Assembly: GCF_014202475.1 (NCBI RefSeq)
Contig: NZ_JACHGV010000001.1
Span: forward strand, 310,001 to 374,000
DNA length: 64,000 nt
Direction: 5' to 3'
Origin: Streptomyces paradoxus
GTDB taxonomy: Bacteria > Actinomycetota > Actinomycetes > Streptomycetales > Streptomycetaceae
Part shown: positions 8,580 to 17,323 of the stretch, one piece after another
How positions within the stretch are numbered: position 1 is the stretch's first letter
Layout of the letters: each line of letters starts with the position of its first letter
Made by a program: the position numbers and the translations under genes
The notes under the pieces: model-generated
Seen by the model: only the letters and a program-made list of their open reading frames with translations
Databases searched by the model: none
Told to the model about the DNA's origin: nothing

Positions 8580-9608
8580 TTACGCGGTCCAGTCGAGGAT
8601 GACCTTGCCGCCGCGGCCGCTGGCCGCGTCCTCGAACGCCGCCTCGAAGTCGCGGTGGCCGTAGCGGCCGGTGATGACGGGCGCGAGGTCCAGGCCCGCC
8701 TCCAGCAGGACCGACATGGCGTACCAGGTCTCGAACATCTCGCGGCCGTAGATGCCCTTGATGGTGATCATCGAGGTGACGATGCGGGACCAGTCGACGG
8801 GGAACTCCTCGGCGGGCAGGCCGAGCATCGCGATCCGGCCACCGTGCGTCATGTTGGCGATCATGTCGCGCATGGCCTCGGGACGGCCGGACATCTCCAG
8901 GCCGATGTCGAAGCCCTCGCGCAGTCCCAGCGTGCGCTGCCCGTCGGCGATGGTGGAGCCGGAGACGTCGAGCGCCAGGCTGACGCCGATCTTGCGGGCC
9001 AGTTCCAGCCGCTCCTCGCTGACGTCGGTGATCACGACGTTGCGGGCGCCGGCGTGCTTGGCCACGGCGGCGGCCATCAGGCCGATGGGGCCCGCGCCGG
9101 TGATCAGGACGTCCTCGCCGACGAGCGGGAAGGACAGCGCGGTGTGCACGGCGTTGCCGAACGGGTCGAAGATGGCCGCCACGTCGAGGTCGACGGGCAC
9201 CCGGTGCACCCAGACGTTGGCGGCGGGCAGGGCGACGTACTCGGCGAACGCCCCGTCCCGGCCCACGCCCAGACCGACGGTGGCCCGGCACAGGTGCCGG
9301 CGCCCGGCCAGGCAGTTGCGGCACTTGCCGCACACCAGGTGGCCCTCGCCGCTGACCCGGTCGCCGATGCCGATGTCGGTGACGTCGCGCCCGGTCTCGA
9401 CGACCTCGCCGACGAACTCGTGCCCGACCACGAGCGGGGTGCTGATGGCCTGCTGGGCCCAGCCGTCCCAGGCGCGGATGTGCAGGTCGGTGCCGCAGAT
9501 TCCGGTGCGCAGCACCTTGATGAGTACGTCGCCGGGCCCGACGGTGGGCTCGGGGACGTCCGCGAGCCACAGCCCGGGTTCCGCCTTCTGCTTGACCAGC
9601 GCCTTCAC
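8580..9608 (-). CDS. tdh: L-threonine 3-dehydrogenase
   Basis: A 342-residue zinc alcohol dehydrogenase, exactly the E. coli Tdh length. It oxidises L-threonine to 2-amino-3-oxobutyrate with NAD. The catalytic zinc ligand Cys38 is in GICGTDLH and His63-Glu64 in VVGHEFVG. The structural zinc cysteines are in [15 protein letters not shown], and the Rossmann motif is [11 protein letters not shown]. The GTG start at 9608 has AGGAG 8 nt upstream; the longer open frame upstream is not conserved-looking. It is first gene of tdh-kbl, and the 180-nt leader to the GAF gene must hold its promoter. Confidence 0.95.
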   Translation of the reverse strand: MKALVKQKAEPGLWLADVPEPTVGPGDVLIKVLRTGICGTDLHIRAWDGWAQQAISTPLVVGHEFVGEVVETGRDVTDIGIGDRVSGEGHLVCGKCRNCLAGRRHLCRATVGLGVGRDGAFAEYVALPAANVWVHRVPVDLDVAAIFDPFGNAVHTALSFPLVGEDVLITGAGPIGLMAAAVAKHAGARNVVITDVSEERLELARKIGVSLALDVSGSTIADGQRTLGLREGFDIGLEMSGRPEAMRDMIANMTHGGRIAMLGLPAEEFPVDWSRIVTSMITIKGIYGREMFETWYAMSVLLEAGLDLAPVITGRYGHRDFEAAFEDAASGRGGKVILDWTA

Positions 9609-9788
9609 CGCTACGGCTCCTGGGGGTGAGTCCCGGCTCCGGGCATGCCGAAGGAACCCCTGGGCCGGGAGAGGAGTGGGATCGCACTGCAATCTGCCGT
9701 ACGGCGGCCGACCGGTCCATCGAGGATTTCTTAAGCGCCGCCTCAGCTTTCCTTCACGCCCTCAGAGGTCCCGCGGGAACCCCGGGCT

Positions 9789-10361
9789 TCAGTAGGGCGG
9801 CAGGCCGTCCCGGCTCTCCAGCTCCACGACGAGCAGCGCGGCGTGCTCCTTGATCGCGGTCAGGCCGGGCTTCCCCCACGGGCGCGGCTCGACATCCGCG
9901 ACACTGACCGTGCCCAGCACCAGGCCGGTGCCGTCGATGAGCGGTGCCCCCAGGTAGGAGCGGATACCGAACTCGTCGACCACCGGGTTGCCCGCGAACC
10001 GCGGATAGTCGCCGACGTCCTCCAGGACGAGGGCCTTGCGGCGTGCCACCACATGAGGGCAGAAGCCGTGGTCGCGGGGCAGGGCGCGGCTGAGGCGCGG
10101 GCTCGTGCCGTCGCTGCGCACCACCGGCGCCACGGCCGGCACGTGCAGGCCCGCGTAGAACTGCCCGTGCTCGTCGGGGAGGTTGACCATGGCGTACGGC
10201 GCCCCGGTGAGCCCGGCGAGGCGGTGCGCGAAGGCGTCGAGTGCGGGTTCGGGGCGCTCCCCCAGGCCCAGTCGGCGCAGACGGCGGGTGCGGGCGGGAG
10301 CCTCCTTGTCCTCGGGTGTGAGCAGCAGACGACCGGCCGGGCGCGGCGGGTCGTAGGTCAT
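9789..10361 (-). CDS. GAF-domain protein linked to the conservon
   Basis: A 190-residue cytosolic protein dominated by one GAF domain (about residues 45-185: PYAMVNLPDEHGQFYAGLH, DHGFCPHVV, GIRSYLGAPLIDGTGLVLGTVSVAD). The FCPHV cysteine region recalls GAF domains that sense redox or small ligands (inference). ATG 10361 has AGGAG 8 nt upstream. It follows cvnD by 61 nt on the same strand, in the place where other conservons carry a cytochrome P450 gene, so it is probably a fifth conservon component. Confidence 0.85.
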   Translation of the reverse strand: MTYDPPRPAGRLLLTPEDKEAPARTRRLRRLGLGERPEPALDAFAHRLAGLTGAPYAMVNLPDEHGQFYAGLHVPAVAPVVRSDGTSPRLSRALPRDHGFCPHVVARRKALVLEDVGDYPRFAGNPVVDEFGIRSYLGAPLIDGTGLVLGTVSVADVEPRPWGKPGLTAIKEHAALLVVELESRDGLPPY

Positions 10362-10422
10362 GGGCGAGCTCCTGGGCTGTGGGATTGCGGCATATATGAA
10401 CTCCGGGTCGGGTGTGAGGGGG

Positions 10423-11052
10423 TCACCTGTGGGCGCCGTACTCCGTCGCGGGGGCCGGGGTATGGGCGATGAGATGGCGTACCAGGGTGAGCAGGGTCTG
10501 GACCCCGGAGCTGGAGATCCGCGCGTCGCAGCACACGACGGGGACGTCCGGGGACAGGTCCAGGGCACCGCGCACCTCCTCGGGGTCGTAGCGGTGGGCA
10601 CCGTCGAACTCGTTGACGGCGACGATGAAGCCGAGGCCGCGCTGTTCGAAGAAGTCGACGGCGGCGAAGCACTCCTGCAACCGGCGGGTGTCAGCGAGGA
10701 TGACCGCGCCGAGCGCGCCCTCGCACAACTCGTCCCACATGAACCAGAAGCGCTCCTGTCCGGGTGTGCCGAACAGGTACAGCACGTGTTGCGGGTCGAG
10801 GGTGATGCGGCCGAAGTCCATGGCCACGGTCGTCTCGACCTTGTTCTCGATGCCGTCGAGGTTGTCGGTCGCCGCACTGACGGTGGTGAGCAGTTCCTCC
10901 GTGCTGAGCGGCGCGATCTCGCTGACCGCGCCGACGAAGGTCGTCTTGCCCACGCCGAACCCGCCCGCCACCAGGATTTTCAACGCGGTGGGGAACGGGT
11001 CGGCGCCGTGGCCCGGTCCGTCGGTGTAGTCAGAGCTGTCGTCGTAGTCCAT
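10423..11052 (-). CDS. cvnD: CvnD-type small GTP-binding protein
   Basis: A 209-residue Ras-like GTPase of the Streptomyces conservon family. The P-loop GGFGVGKT is at residues 30-37, the G3-like motif FGTPGQERF near 95-102, and an atypical G4 motif NEFD at about 147-150. Conservon GTPases work downstream of CvnA-CvnC in a membrane-associated, G-protein-like signalling complex. The start overlaps the cvnC stop by 23 nt, showing tight translational linkage. The signal and output of this copy are unknown. Confidence 0.92.
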   Translation of the reverse strand: MDYDDSSDYTDGPGHGADPFPTALKILVAGGFGVGKTTFVGAVSEIAPLSTEELLTTVSAATDNLDGIENKVETTVAMDFGRITLDPQHVLYLFGTPGQERFWFMWDELCEGALGAVILADTRRLQECFAAVDFFEQRGLGFIVAVNEFDGAHRYDPEEVRGALDLSPDVPVVCCDARISSSGVQTLLTLVRHLIAHTPAPATEYGAHR

Positions 11053-11401
11053 CGAGCACTGCCTCCAGAAGGGCCCGGTCCGTCGGGTTGTGGTGGAACG
11101 CGGGGGGCTTGGTGGTCAGCGCCCCGCAGTCGACGAGGTCCGCCAGCAGCACCTTGGTGACGGCCACCGGCAGTGTGAGATGGGCGGCGACCTCGGCGAC
11201 GGCGACGGGCACCCGGCACCGTTCGAGCGCCTGCGCGTGTTCGGGGCCGAGATAGCCGAGGGGGGTCACCCCGGTGGCCATCACCTGTGACACGAGGTCG
11301 AGCGCGACGGTCGGACGGGTGCGGCCGTTGCTGACCGTGAACGGCCGCACCAGCCGCCCGGCCGCGTCGTCGAGCCAGGGCCCGTCACCGGCCGCCGTCA
11401 C
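11030..11401 (-). CDS. cvnC: CvnC-type DUF742 protein
   Basis: A 123-residue DUF742 protein (GPWLDDAAGRLVRPFTVSNGRTRP at its start, then VPVAVAEVAAHLTLPVAVTKVLLADL, a winged-helix-like segment). GTG 11401 is chosen because it lies 2 nt past the cvnB stop and gives the usual family N-terminus; a TTG at 11407 would overlap that stop. It is the third gene of the conservon and overlaps cvnD. Confidence 0.9.
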   Translation of the reverse strand: MTAAGDGPWLDDAAGRLVRPFTVSNGRTRPTVALDLVSQVMATGVTPLGYLGPEHAQALERCRVPVAVAEVAAHLTLPVAVTKVLLADLVDCGALTTKPPAFHHNPTDRALLEAVLDGLRRQL

Positions 11402-11403
11402 GC

Positions 11404-11835
11404 TCAAGGCCTCATCGCCGGGGATTCGACGGACTGCCGGGGAGCGGTCACCAGGTAGGGGCGGACGCTCTTGACCAGCATGGCCATCTCGTAGCCCAGC
11501 ACGGCCGCGTCGGCCTCGCGGCCGGCTAGCACGGCCAGGCAGGTGCCGGAGCCGGCGGTGGTGACGAACAGCAGGGTCGAGGCGAGCTCGACGACGACCT
11601 GCCGCACGTCGCCGCCGTCGCCGAAGCGGACGCCGGCGCTGCGGCCGAGGGAGTACAGGCCGGAGGCCAGCGCGGCCATGTGATCGGCGCTGTCGGGGTC
11701 GAGGCCGTGCACGGACTTCACGAGCCCGTCGCAGGACAGCAGCACCGCGGCGCTCGTGTGCGGTACGCGCTGCACGAGGCCGCTCATCAGCCAGTCGAGA
11801 TCGGAAACATGGGCGGTCGGCGCATCGCTCGCCAT
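11404..11835 (-). CDS. cvnB: CvnB-type Roadblock/LC7 protein
   Basis: A 143-residue single-domain Roadblock/LC7 protein (LDWLMSGLVQRVPHTSAAVLLSCDGL; VVVELASTLLFVTTAGSGTCLAVLA). By analogy with MglB-type proteins it probably acts as scaffold or GTPase regulator for the CvnD protein. ATG 11835 has a strong AAGGAG 9 nt upstream. It lies 68 nt after cvnA. Confidence 0.92.
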   Translation of the reverse strand: MASDAPTAHVSDLDWLMSGLVQRVPHTSAAVLLSCDGLVKSVHGLDPDSADHMAALASGLYSLGRSAGVRFGDGGDVRQVVVELASTLLFVTTAGSGTCLAVLAGREADAAVLGYEMAMLVKSVRPYLVTAPRQSVESPAMRP

Positions 11836-11903
11836 GGTGGATCGACTCCTTGGGGTACGAAGGTCTGCGGGAGCGCTGGGGGTGGGGGTGGGAAGGGGGG
11901 TGG

Positions 11904-14030
11904 TCATCCGGCGGGTGCGCTCCCGTCCTGCCGGGTGGTGGTCGTGCGGCGGTCGGAACGGGACCCGGGCGCCGGCCTGGTCGAGGGGGACAGCTCCGAG
12001 GGGAGCGCCTCGAGGTGAACCTGCCGGACGGCGATCGGGTCCCGGTGTGCGGGCCCTGTGGAGGCCGGGTCCGCGGGGGCGGAGTCCATGTGGGCCGAGC
12101 CCATGTGTTCCGCATCCATGTGGGCGGGGTCCGTGGGGGTGGGGTCCGTGTCGCCCCACTCCGTGTTCCCGGCCTCCAGGTTCTGCTGGGCCTCCGCGAG
12201 GCTGATGCCGCGCTGGAAGGCCGCCATCAGTCCGGGGTCGTGGCCCACGAGGTGCTCGGGGTCCTGACGTGGCGTCGGGCCGTCACGCAGCTGGGGTGCG
12301 ATGTGCTCCTGGGCGCGGCGGCGGGGCAGTTGGGGCTTGCCCATGGTGCCGCGCACGGTGCCTGGGGTGGGAGGCTCGGTGACGTTCTCGGCGAGGACGC
12401 GCCGGTCGTCGGGGCTGATACCGGGCCGTGCCTCGGCGGGGGTGGGGCGCTCCCGGCGGGCCCCGCGCACGGGCAGAGGCGCGGGCCGGCCGCCTTGCGC
12501 GCTCCCGCCCGGGCCGGGTCCGGATTCCCGCTCGTGCCCTCGGGACGCCGCGGAAGGGGGGAGCGGGGCCGACGCCCCTGCTCCGGACGCGGACGGCGGC
12601 ACGGACGCGACCCCGAAGTCAGCGCCTCCGACCGGGGGTTGCCCCCTGGACGCGTCGCCGGCAAGAGCCCCGGCCTGCCCGTTCCGCTGCCCGTGCAGCG
12701 CCACCTGCCCGGTCTGCCCGTCCGGCCTCCCCGGCTCGGCCGGACGATCCGTACCGGCCGAGCCGGTCGCTCCGGCCGCCGGCTGCCCCGCTCCCCCGGG
12801 CGTCCCCGCACCCGCCTCCGCTCCCAGCAGCGCCTGCGGCACGACGAGCACCGCCTGCACTCCGCCGTAGATGTTGGTCTGGAGGCGGACGGTGATGCCG
12901 TGCCGCCGGGCGAGCTGGGAGACGACGAACAAACCGATGCGGCCGTCCGCGAGGAGCCGGGCGACGTTCACCTGGTCGGGGTCGGCGAGCAGCGCGTTCA
13001 TCCGCGTCTGCTCCTCCAGGGGCATGCCGAGTCCGCGGTCCTCGACCTCGACGGCGAGCCCGGAGGTGACGAGGCTGGCGCGCAGCAGGACCTGGGTGTG
13101 CGGGGCGGAGAACACCGTGGCGTTCTCGACGAGTTCGGCCAGGAGGTGGATGACGTCGGCGACGGCGTGGCCGCGCAGCTGCCCGTCGGTCGGCGGCACC
13201 AGTTTGACCCGCGAGTACTGCTCGACCTCGGCGATGGCCGAGCGCAGCACCTCGGTCATGGAGACCGGGTTGCTCCACTGACGGCGGGAGACGGCCCCGC
13301 CGAGCACGGCGAGGTTCTCGGCGTGACGGCGGATGCGGGTGGCGAGGTGGTCGACGTGGAAGAGCCCCTTGAGCAGGTCGGGGTCCTCCATCTCGTTCTC
13401 CAGCTCGTCGAGGATGGAGATCTCGCGGTGCACCAGCGACTGCAGGCGCCGGGCGAGGTTGACGAACACCTCCAGCTTCTGTTCGCTGCCGGCCTGGCTG
13501 GAGAGCTGGGAGGCCTGCACCACGGCGGTGACGGCGCCGTCGTGCGCGCGGGACAGGTCGGCGGTGAGGAGGTCGAAGTCGTCGGCGTCCTCGGCGGCGG
13601 GGCCGGGCCGACTCTGCGGTGCGAGCGGGGGCGGCCCGTCGCCGCGGCGCAGGGTCTCGACGAGGGTGCGCAGGTCGTCCTCGCGCCGGGCGGTGCTGCG
13701 GCGCAGAGCACCGATGCGGTCGTGCACGGATCGGGCGGCCCGGTTGGCGGCGACCGCGGCGACGGCGATGCCGACGAGGGCCACGAAGACCGCGCCGCCG
13801 AGCACGGCCCACAGGGTGAGGCCCGGTCGGACTCCGGTGGCCCGGACGGTGAAGAGGACGGCGGCGCAGCCGCTGAGGGCGACGGCGACCGGGGGCAGCA
13901 CCGCGAGACGCAGCAGCTGGGGCCGTATGTGGGTCTCGGGCAGCGCGGGTACGGTGCGGGCGGCAGGCCGTCCGTGCCGCCCGCCCTCACGGCGGTCTGC
14001 GCGTGCGGCCGGAGCGCGGAGGTGAGACAT
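11904..14030 (-). CDS. cvnA: CvnA-type membrane sensor with HATPase domain
   Basis: A 708-residue sensor-kinase-like protein. A basic N-terminal stretch is followed by two membrane segments (about residues 40-62 and 70-95). A linker with a dimerisation-like helix and an HATPase_c domain follow (N-box LAELVENATVFS; G-box-like VEDRGLGMP; LADGRIGLFVVSQLARRHG). A long Pro/Ala/Gly-rich, probably disordered tail fills about the last 300 residues and ends with short degenerate His-Met-Asp repeats. ATG 14030 has GAGGA 6 nt upstream; the frame is open further upstream, but that part looks non-coding. It heads the cvnABCD operon. Confidence 0.9.
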   Translation of the reverse strand: MSHLRAPAARADRREGGRHGRPAARTVPALPETHIRPQLLRLAVLPPVAVALSGCAAVLFTVRATGVRPGLTLWAVLGGAVFVALVGIAVAAVAANRAARSVHDRIGALRRSTARREDDLRTLVETLRRGDGPPPLAPQSRPGPAAEDADDFDLLTADLSRAHDGAVTAVVQASQLSSQAGSEQKLEVFVNLARRLQSLVHREISILDELENEMEDPDLLKGLFHVDHLATRIRRHAENLAVLGGAVSRRQWSNPVSMTEVLRSAIAEVEQYSRVKLVPPTDGQLRGHAVADVIHLLAELVENATVFSAPHTQVLLRASLVTSGLAVEVEDRGLGMPLEEQTRMNALLADPDQVNVARLLADGRIGLFVVSQLARRHGITVRLQTNIYGGVQAVLVVPQALLGAEAGAGTPGGAGQPAAGATGSAGTDRPAEPGRPDGQTGQVALHGQRNGQAGALAGDASRGQPPVGGADFGVASVPPSASGAGASAPLPPSAASRGHERESGPGPGGSAQGGRPAPLPVRGARRERPTPAEARPGISPDDRRVLAENVTEPPTPGTVRGTMGKPQLPRRRAQEHIAPQLRDGPTPRQDPEHLVGHDPGLMAAFQRGISLAEAQQNLEAGNTEWGDTDPTPTDPAHMDAEHMGSAHMDSAPADPASTGPAHRDPIAVRQVHLEALPSELSPSTRPAPGSRSDRRTTTTRQDGSAPAG

Positions 14031-14591
14031 CGGTGTCCTCGTACTGGTCCGTCGGGCCGGGGTGCCAGGGGGGCTCGCGGGGGTGCGTCCGGGTTCGCGT
14101 GGCCGCTTGCGCGCGCCCCGTGCCGTACGCCCGGACTCCCCTCGTTTCCGCCCGGCCCCGGTGTCACCGGGGCCCGCGTGCCGGCCCGGGCCGTGGACCC
14201 CGGCACCACGAGCGCCGGCCCCGGCAACGCCCGTGCCACCGGCGACCTCACCGGCCCGGGCACCCGTGTCCGTGGCCTTGGCATCCGTGCCACCGCCCGC
14301 GCCCGGGACGGCGTCGGTGGCTCGTGGGCAGCGGGGATCCCCGTCGCGTCGACTCCCTCGTCCGCCCTGCGCCTGCACGTGCCGGCCCCCGCTCCCTTGA
14401 TCCGCCCTGCTTCCCGACGGCCACTGACAGTAGTCGCCACCGCATCATGTGCGGTGGGCAGTTGACAAACTCATACGGTGAGCGTCCCGCTCTGGTATGA
14501 GGCCTCGCACGACAGACCGATAACACCTCAGTACATCCGGCCATGAACGGAGCGAGTTCGATCCGACCTGGTCAGAAGTGGTCACACAGAG
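14031..14591. other. Upstream region of the conservon with two inverted repeats
   Basis: About 560 nt without a convincing gene; the open frames here are GC-rich shadows. It must hold the cvnA promoter (minus strand). Two structured sites are visible. CCACCGCA-TCATG-TGCGGTGG (14437-14457) is a perfect 8-bp repeat. At 14470-14501, CTCATAC and GTATGAG flank an inner GAGCG/CGCTC stem. Confidence 0.5.
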
Positions 14592-14634
14592 ACGGCGGGG
14601 GCCGGGGAGCCTTTCGCTCCCCGGCCCCCGCCGT
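14592..14634 (-). terminator. Strong terminator of the MBL hydrolase gene
   Basis: Perfect 19-bp GC-rich inverted repeat (14592-14610 and 14616-14634) with the loop CTTTC, 22 nt beyond the stop of the minus-strand MBL gene. Confidence 0.85.
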
Positions 14635-14655
14635 TGGCCTGAGGTACGCCCCGGG

Positions 14656-15921
14656 TCAGCCCGCCGGGAGCGTCTCGGGGTCCTCGGTGCCCTTGCCGGC
14701 CCGACGGACGTCGTCACTCACCGTGTCGGCCTGGGCCACGGCTGCCGCGTCCGACGCGGTCTTGATACCGGCTCCGGTGAGGGCCTGCGCGGCCGCGCTG
14801 CCGCCCGCCGATGCGAGCGCCACCCCACGCCACCACGGCTCGGACGGGACGTTCTCCGCCGAGGGCTCGAAGGGCTCGCCGGGCCGGGGCAGGGCGACGG
14901 CGGCGCCCACCGCGCGGGCGGCCGCGAGTGTCCCCTCGCCGGGGTCCGCCCACGGGTGCGTCGCCAGGTTGAAGGTGGCCCAGTGGATCGGCAGCATCGG
15001 ACCGTGCTCCGGTCCGCCCTGGAGGTCGAGGTGGGCGCGCATGCCCTCCTCGGGCGTCATGTGGATGTCGGGCCAGAAGTCGGAGTACGCGCCGATCTGG
15101 ATCATCGTTGTGTCGAACGGCCCGTGCTCGGCGCCGATCTCCTTGAAGCCGTCGAAGTAGCCGGTGTCGCCGCTGTGGTAGATCCGGTGCTCCTCACCGG
15201 CGACGACCCAGGAGGCCCACAGGGTGTGCTGGGTGTTGCGCAGCCCTCGGCCGCAGAAGTGCCGGGCCGGGGTGGCGGTGAGGCCGAGCCCGCCGATCTT
15301 CGTGGTCTCGTGCCAGTCCAGCTCGCGCAGCCGGCCGGCGGACACACCCCAGTGCTCCAGGTGCGCGCCGACGCCGAGGGGCACGGCGAACAGCGTGTCG
15401 GTGCCCGCGAGCGCCTTGATGGTGGGCATGTCCAGATGGTCGTAGTGGTCGTGCGAGATGACCACGACGTCGACCGGGCCGAGCGCCGCCAGCTGCACGG
15501 GCACGGGGTGCAGCCGCTTCGGCCCGGCGAAGGAGAAGGGGGAGCAGCGCTCCCCCCACACCGGGTCGAACAGCACGCGTCGGCCGTCGATCTCCGCGAG
15601 GACGCTGGAATGCCCCATCCAGGTCAGCCGGAGTCCGGTGGCCGGGGGCCTCGCTATGTCGGCGAGGGTGGTGGAGTGCACCGGAACGGTGCCCTTGGGG
15701 GTGCGGCGGGGCCGGGTGTCCTTGTCGAAGAAGACCTTCGCGAAGTCCAGGGCCGAGCCCGAGGGCCGGGTCCGCGCGGGGCCGCCGGGGTTCTGGAAGA
15801 CCCCGTCCTTGAAATGGGGCGATCTGCGGATGCGCGCCATGCGCTCACCACTCGGGTCCGCGCCGAACGCCCCGGGCCGCAGCGCACGGAGCCCGGAGCT
15901 GAGGGTACGGAAACCGGCCAC
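14656..15921 (-). CDS. MBL-fold metallohydrolase (NAPE-PLD/UlaG-like)
   Basis: A 421-residue metallo-beta-lactamase-fold hydrolase. The metal-binding motif is VISHDHYDHLDMP, with further metal residues in ATPARHFCGRG and YHSGDTGYFDGF. The overall pattern (GHSSVLAEIDGRRVLFDPVWGERCSPFSF) is that of the N-acyl-phosphatidylethanolamine phospholipase D/RomA branch, suggesting a lipid or phosphodiester substrate (inference). A C-terminal extension of about 60 residues is Ala-rich. The start is GTG at 15921 with GGAGG 6 nt upstream. It is divergent from the dehydrogenase at 16049. Confidence 0.85.
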   Translation of the reverse strand: MAGFRTLSSGLRALRPGAFGADPSGERMARIRRSPHFKDGVFQNPGGPARTRPSGSALDFAKVFFDKDTRPRRTPKGTVPVHSTTLADIARPPATGLRLTWMGHSSVLAEIDGRRVLFDPVWGERCSPFSFAGPKRLHPVPVQLAALGPVDVVVISHDHYDHLDMPTIKALAGTDTLFAVPLGVGAHLEHWGVSAGRLRELDWHETTKIGGLGLTATPARHFCGRGLRNTQHTLWASWVVAGEEHRIYHSGDTGYFDGFKEIGAEHGPFDTTMIQIGAYSDFWPDIHMTPEEGMRAHLDLQGGPEHGPMLPIHWATFNLATHPWADPGEGTLAAARAVGAAVALPRPGEPFEPSAENVPSEPWWRGVALASAGGSAAAQALTGAGIKTASDAAAVAQADTVSDDVRRAGKGTEDPETLPAG

Positions 15922-16006
15922 GGTACCTCCAGGTGGAGTCGGTCAGGCTATCCATTATGGTCGGCCCCTCCGGTAACACCGGGCCCCAGGGGCCTCACGG
16001 GAGTGA

Positions 16007-16028
16007 ATACTGACCGGTGATTCAGTAT
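16007..16028. promoter_or_regulatory. Inverted repeat upstream of the amino-acid dehydrogenase
   Basis: ATACTGA (16007-16013) and TCAGTAT (16022-16028) form a perfect 7-bp repeat with an 8-nt spacer, 20 nt before the ATG at 16049. A second hairpin (GGCCCCT/AGGGGCC, 15963-15994) lies between the divergent genes. It is a candidate operator; the binding protein is unknown, though the TetR gene at 17324 is an obvious suspect. Confidence 0.45.
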
Positions 16029-16048
16029 CCCGGCGCGAAGGAGCCTGT

Positions 16049-17227
16049 ATGGCCACCCCCCTGCTGTCCCTGACCTGGACCGATCACCTCACGGGACGGC
16101 AGGGCTTCCTGGTCGTCGACCGGCTGGTGCGCGGGGTCGCCAGCGGCGGTCTGCGGATGCGCGCGGGCTGCACCCTGGAGGAGGTCACCGGCCTGGCCCG
16201 CGGCATGACCGTCAAGGAGGCCCTGCACTACGACCCCGCGAGCCGCTACGTCCCGCTCGGCGGCGCCAAGGGCGGCATCGACTGCGACCCTCGGGATCCC
16301 GGGGCGTACCCGCTGCTGGTGCGGTACCTGCGCGCGATGCGGCCGTACATAGAGAGCTGCTGGACGACGGGTGAGGACCTGGGCCTCACCCAGGACCTGG
16401 TGGACCGGGCCGCCGCCGAGGCGGGTCTTGTCTCCTCGATCCAGGCCGTCTACCCGCTGCTGGACGACGAGGCCGGGGCCCGGCGGCGCCTGCGGGACGC
16501 GTTCGCGGTGGAGGTCGACGGCGTCGGCCTGGACGAGCTGGTCGGCGGCTGCGGGGTGGCCGAGGCGGCCCTGGCCGCCCTGGACCGGGCCGGTGTGCCG
16601 TACGCGGGGACACGGGTCGCCCTTCAGGGTCTCGGCACCATGGGCGGGGCCACCGCTCGCTTCCTCGCCCGCGCGGGGCTCACGGTCGTGGCCGTCGCCG
16701 ACCTCAAGGGCACGATCGCCAACCGGGCGGGCCTCGACGTCGAGTCACTGCTCGCCGCCCGGGACGCCCACGGCACGGTGGACCGCTCCGCGTTGCGTCC
16801 CGGCGACCGCGAACTGCCCGGCGACGCCTGGCTGTCGGCCGACGCGGAGGTGCTGGTGCCGGCGGCCGTGTCGTACGCGATCGACGCCGGGAACCAGGAG
16901 CGCATCACCGCCCGCTGGGTGGTGGAGGCGGCCAACATGCCCGTACGGCCGGAGGCGGAGCTGCTGCTGGCCGCGCGCGGGGTGAGCGTGCTGCCGGACG
17001 TCGTGGTCAACTCGGGGACGAACGCCTGGTGGTGGTGGACGCTGTTCGGGGACATCGGCGCCGACGCGGAGGAGGCGTTCGCGTACACCCGCCGCTCGAT
17101 GCGGGCCCTGGTCGAGCGGATGCTGGCCCGCGCGCAGACCGACGGGACGACCCCGCGGGCCGCCGCCCACGCCCTCGCGGCGGACCGGCTGCCGGTGATC
17201 GCGGAGCGGTTCGGCTGGTTCCGGTGA
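16049..17227 (+). CDS. Glu/Leu/Phe/Val dehydrogenase family protein
   Basis: A 392-residue NAD(P)-dependent amino-acid dehydrogenase. GGLRMRAGCTLEEVTGLARGMTVK and the catalytic-lysine motif VPLGGAKGGIDCDP define the N-terminal domain. LQGLGTMGGATARFLA is the Rossmann motif of the C-terminal domain, and VVEAANMPV follows. It would reversibly deaminate a branched or aromatic amino acid to its 2-oxo acid; valine/leucine is the usual substrate in Streptomyces, but specificity cannot be read here. ATG 16049 has AAGGAG 8 nt upstream. Confidence 0.88.
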   Translation: MATPLLSLTWTDHLTGRQGFLVVDRLVRGVASGGLRMRAGCTLEEVTGLARGMTVKEALHYDPASRYVPLGGAKGGIDCDPRDPGAYPLLVRYLRAMRPYIESCWTTGEDLGLTQDLVDRAAAEAGLVSSIQAVYPLLDDEAGARRRLRDAFAVEVDGVGLDELVGGCGVAEAALAALDRAGVPYAGTRVALQGLGTMGGATARFLARAGLTVVAVADLKGTIANRAGLDVESLLAARDAHGTVDRSALRPGDRELPGDAWLSADAEVLVPAAVSYAIDAGNQERITARWVVEAANMPVRPEAELLLAARGVSVLPDVVVNSGTNAWWWWTLFGDIGADAEEAFAYTRRSMRALVERMLARAQTDGTTPRAAAHALAADRLPVIAERFGWFR

Positions 17228-17323
17228 GCCGCCCGCCGTCGTGCGAGGCTGCCGTCGCGGGCCGTGCCGGAGAGGCCGGAACACCCCGTCGAGGGGCCGT
17301 ACGCCCGTGGGTAGGGTGACGGC

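Noticed and set aside
6463..8664. 733-codon plus-strand frame opposite the LysR and kbl genes
   Set aside because: It is antisense to two clear genes and consists of Gly/Val/Asp/Arg-rich noise.
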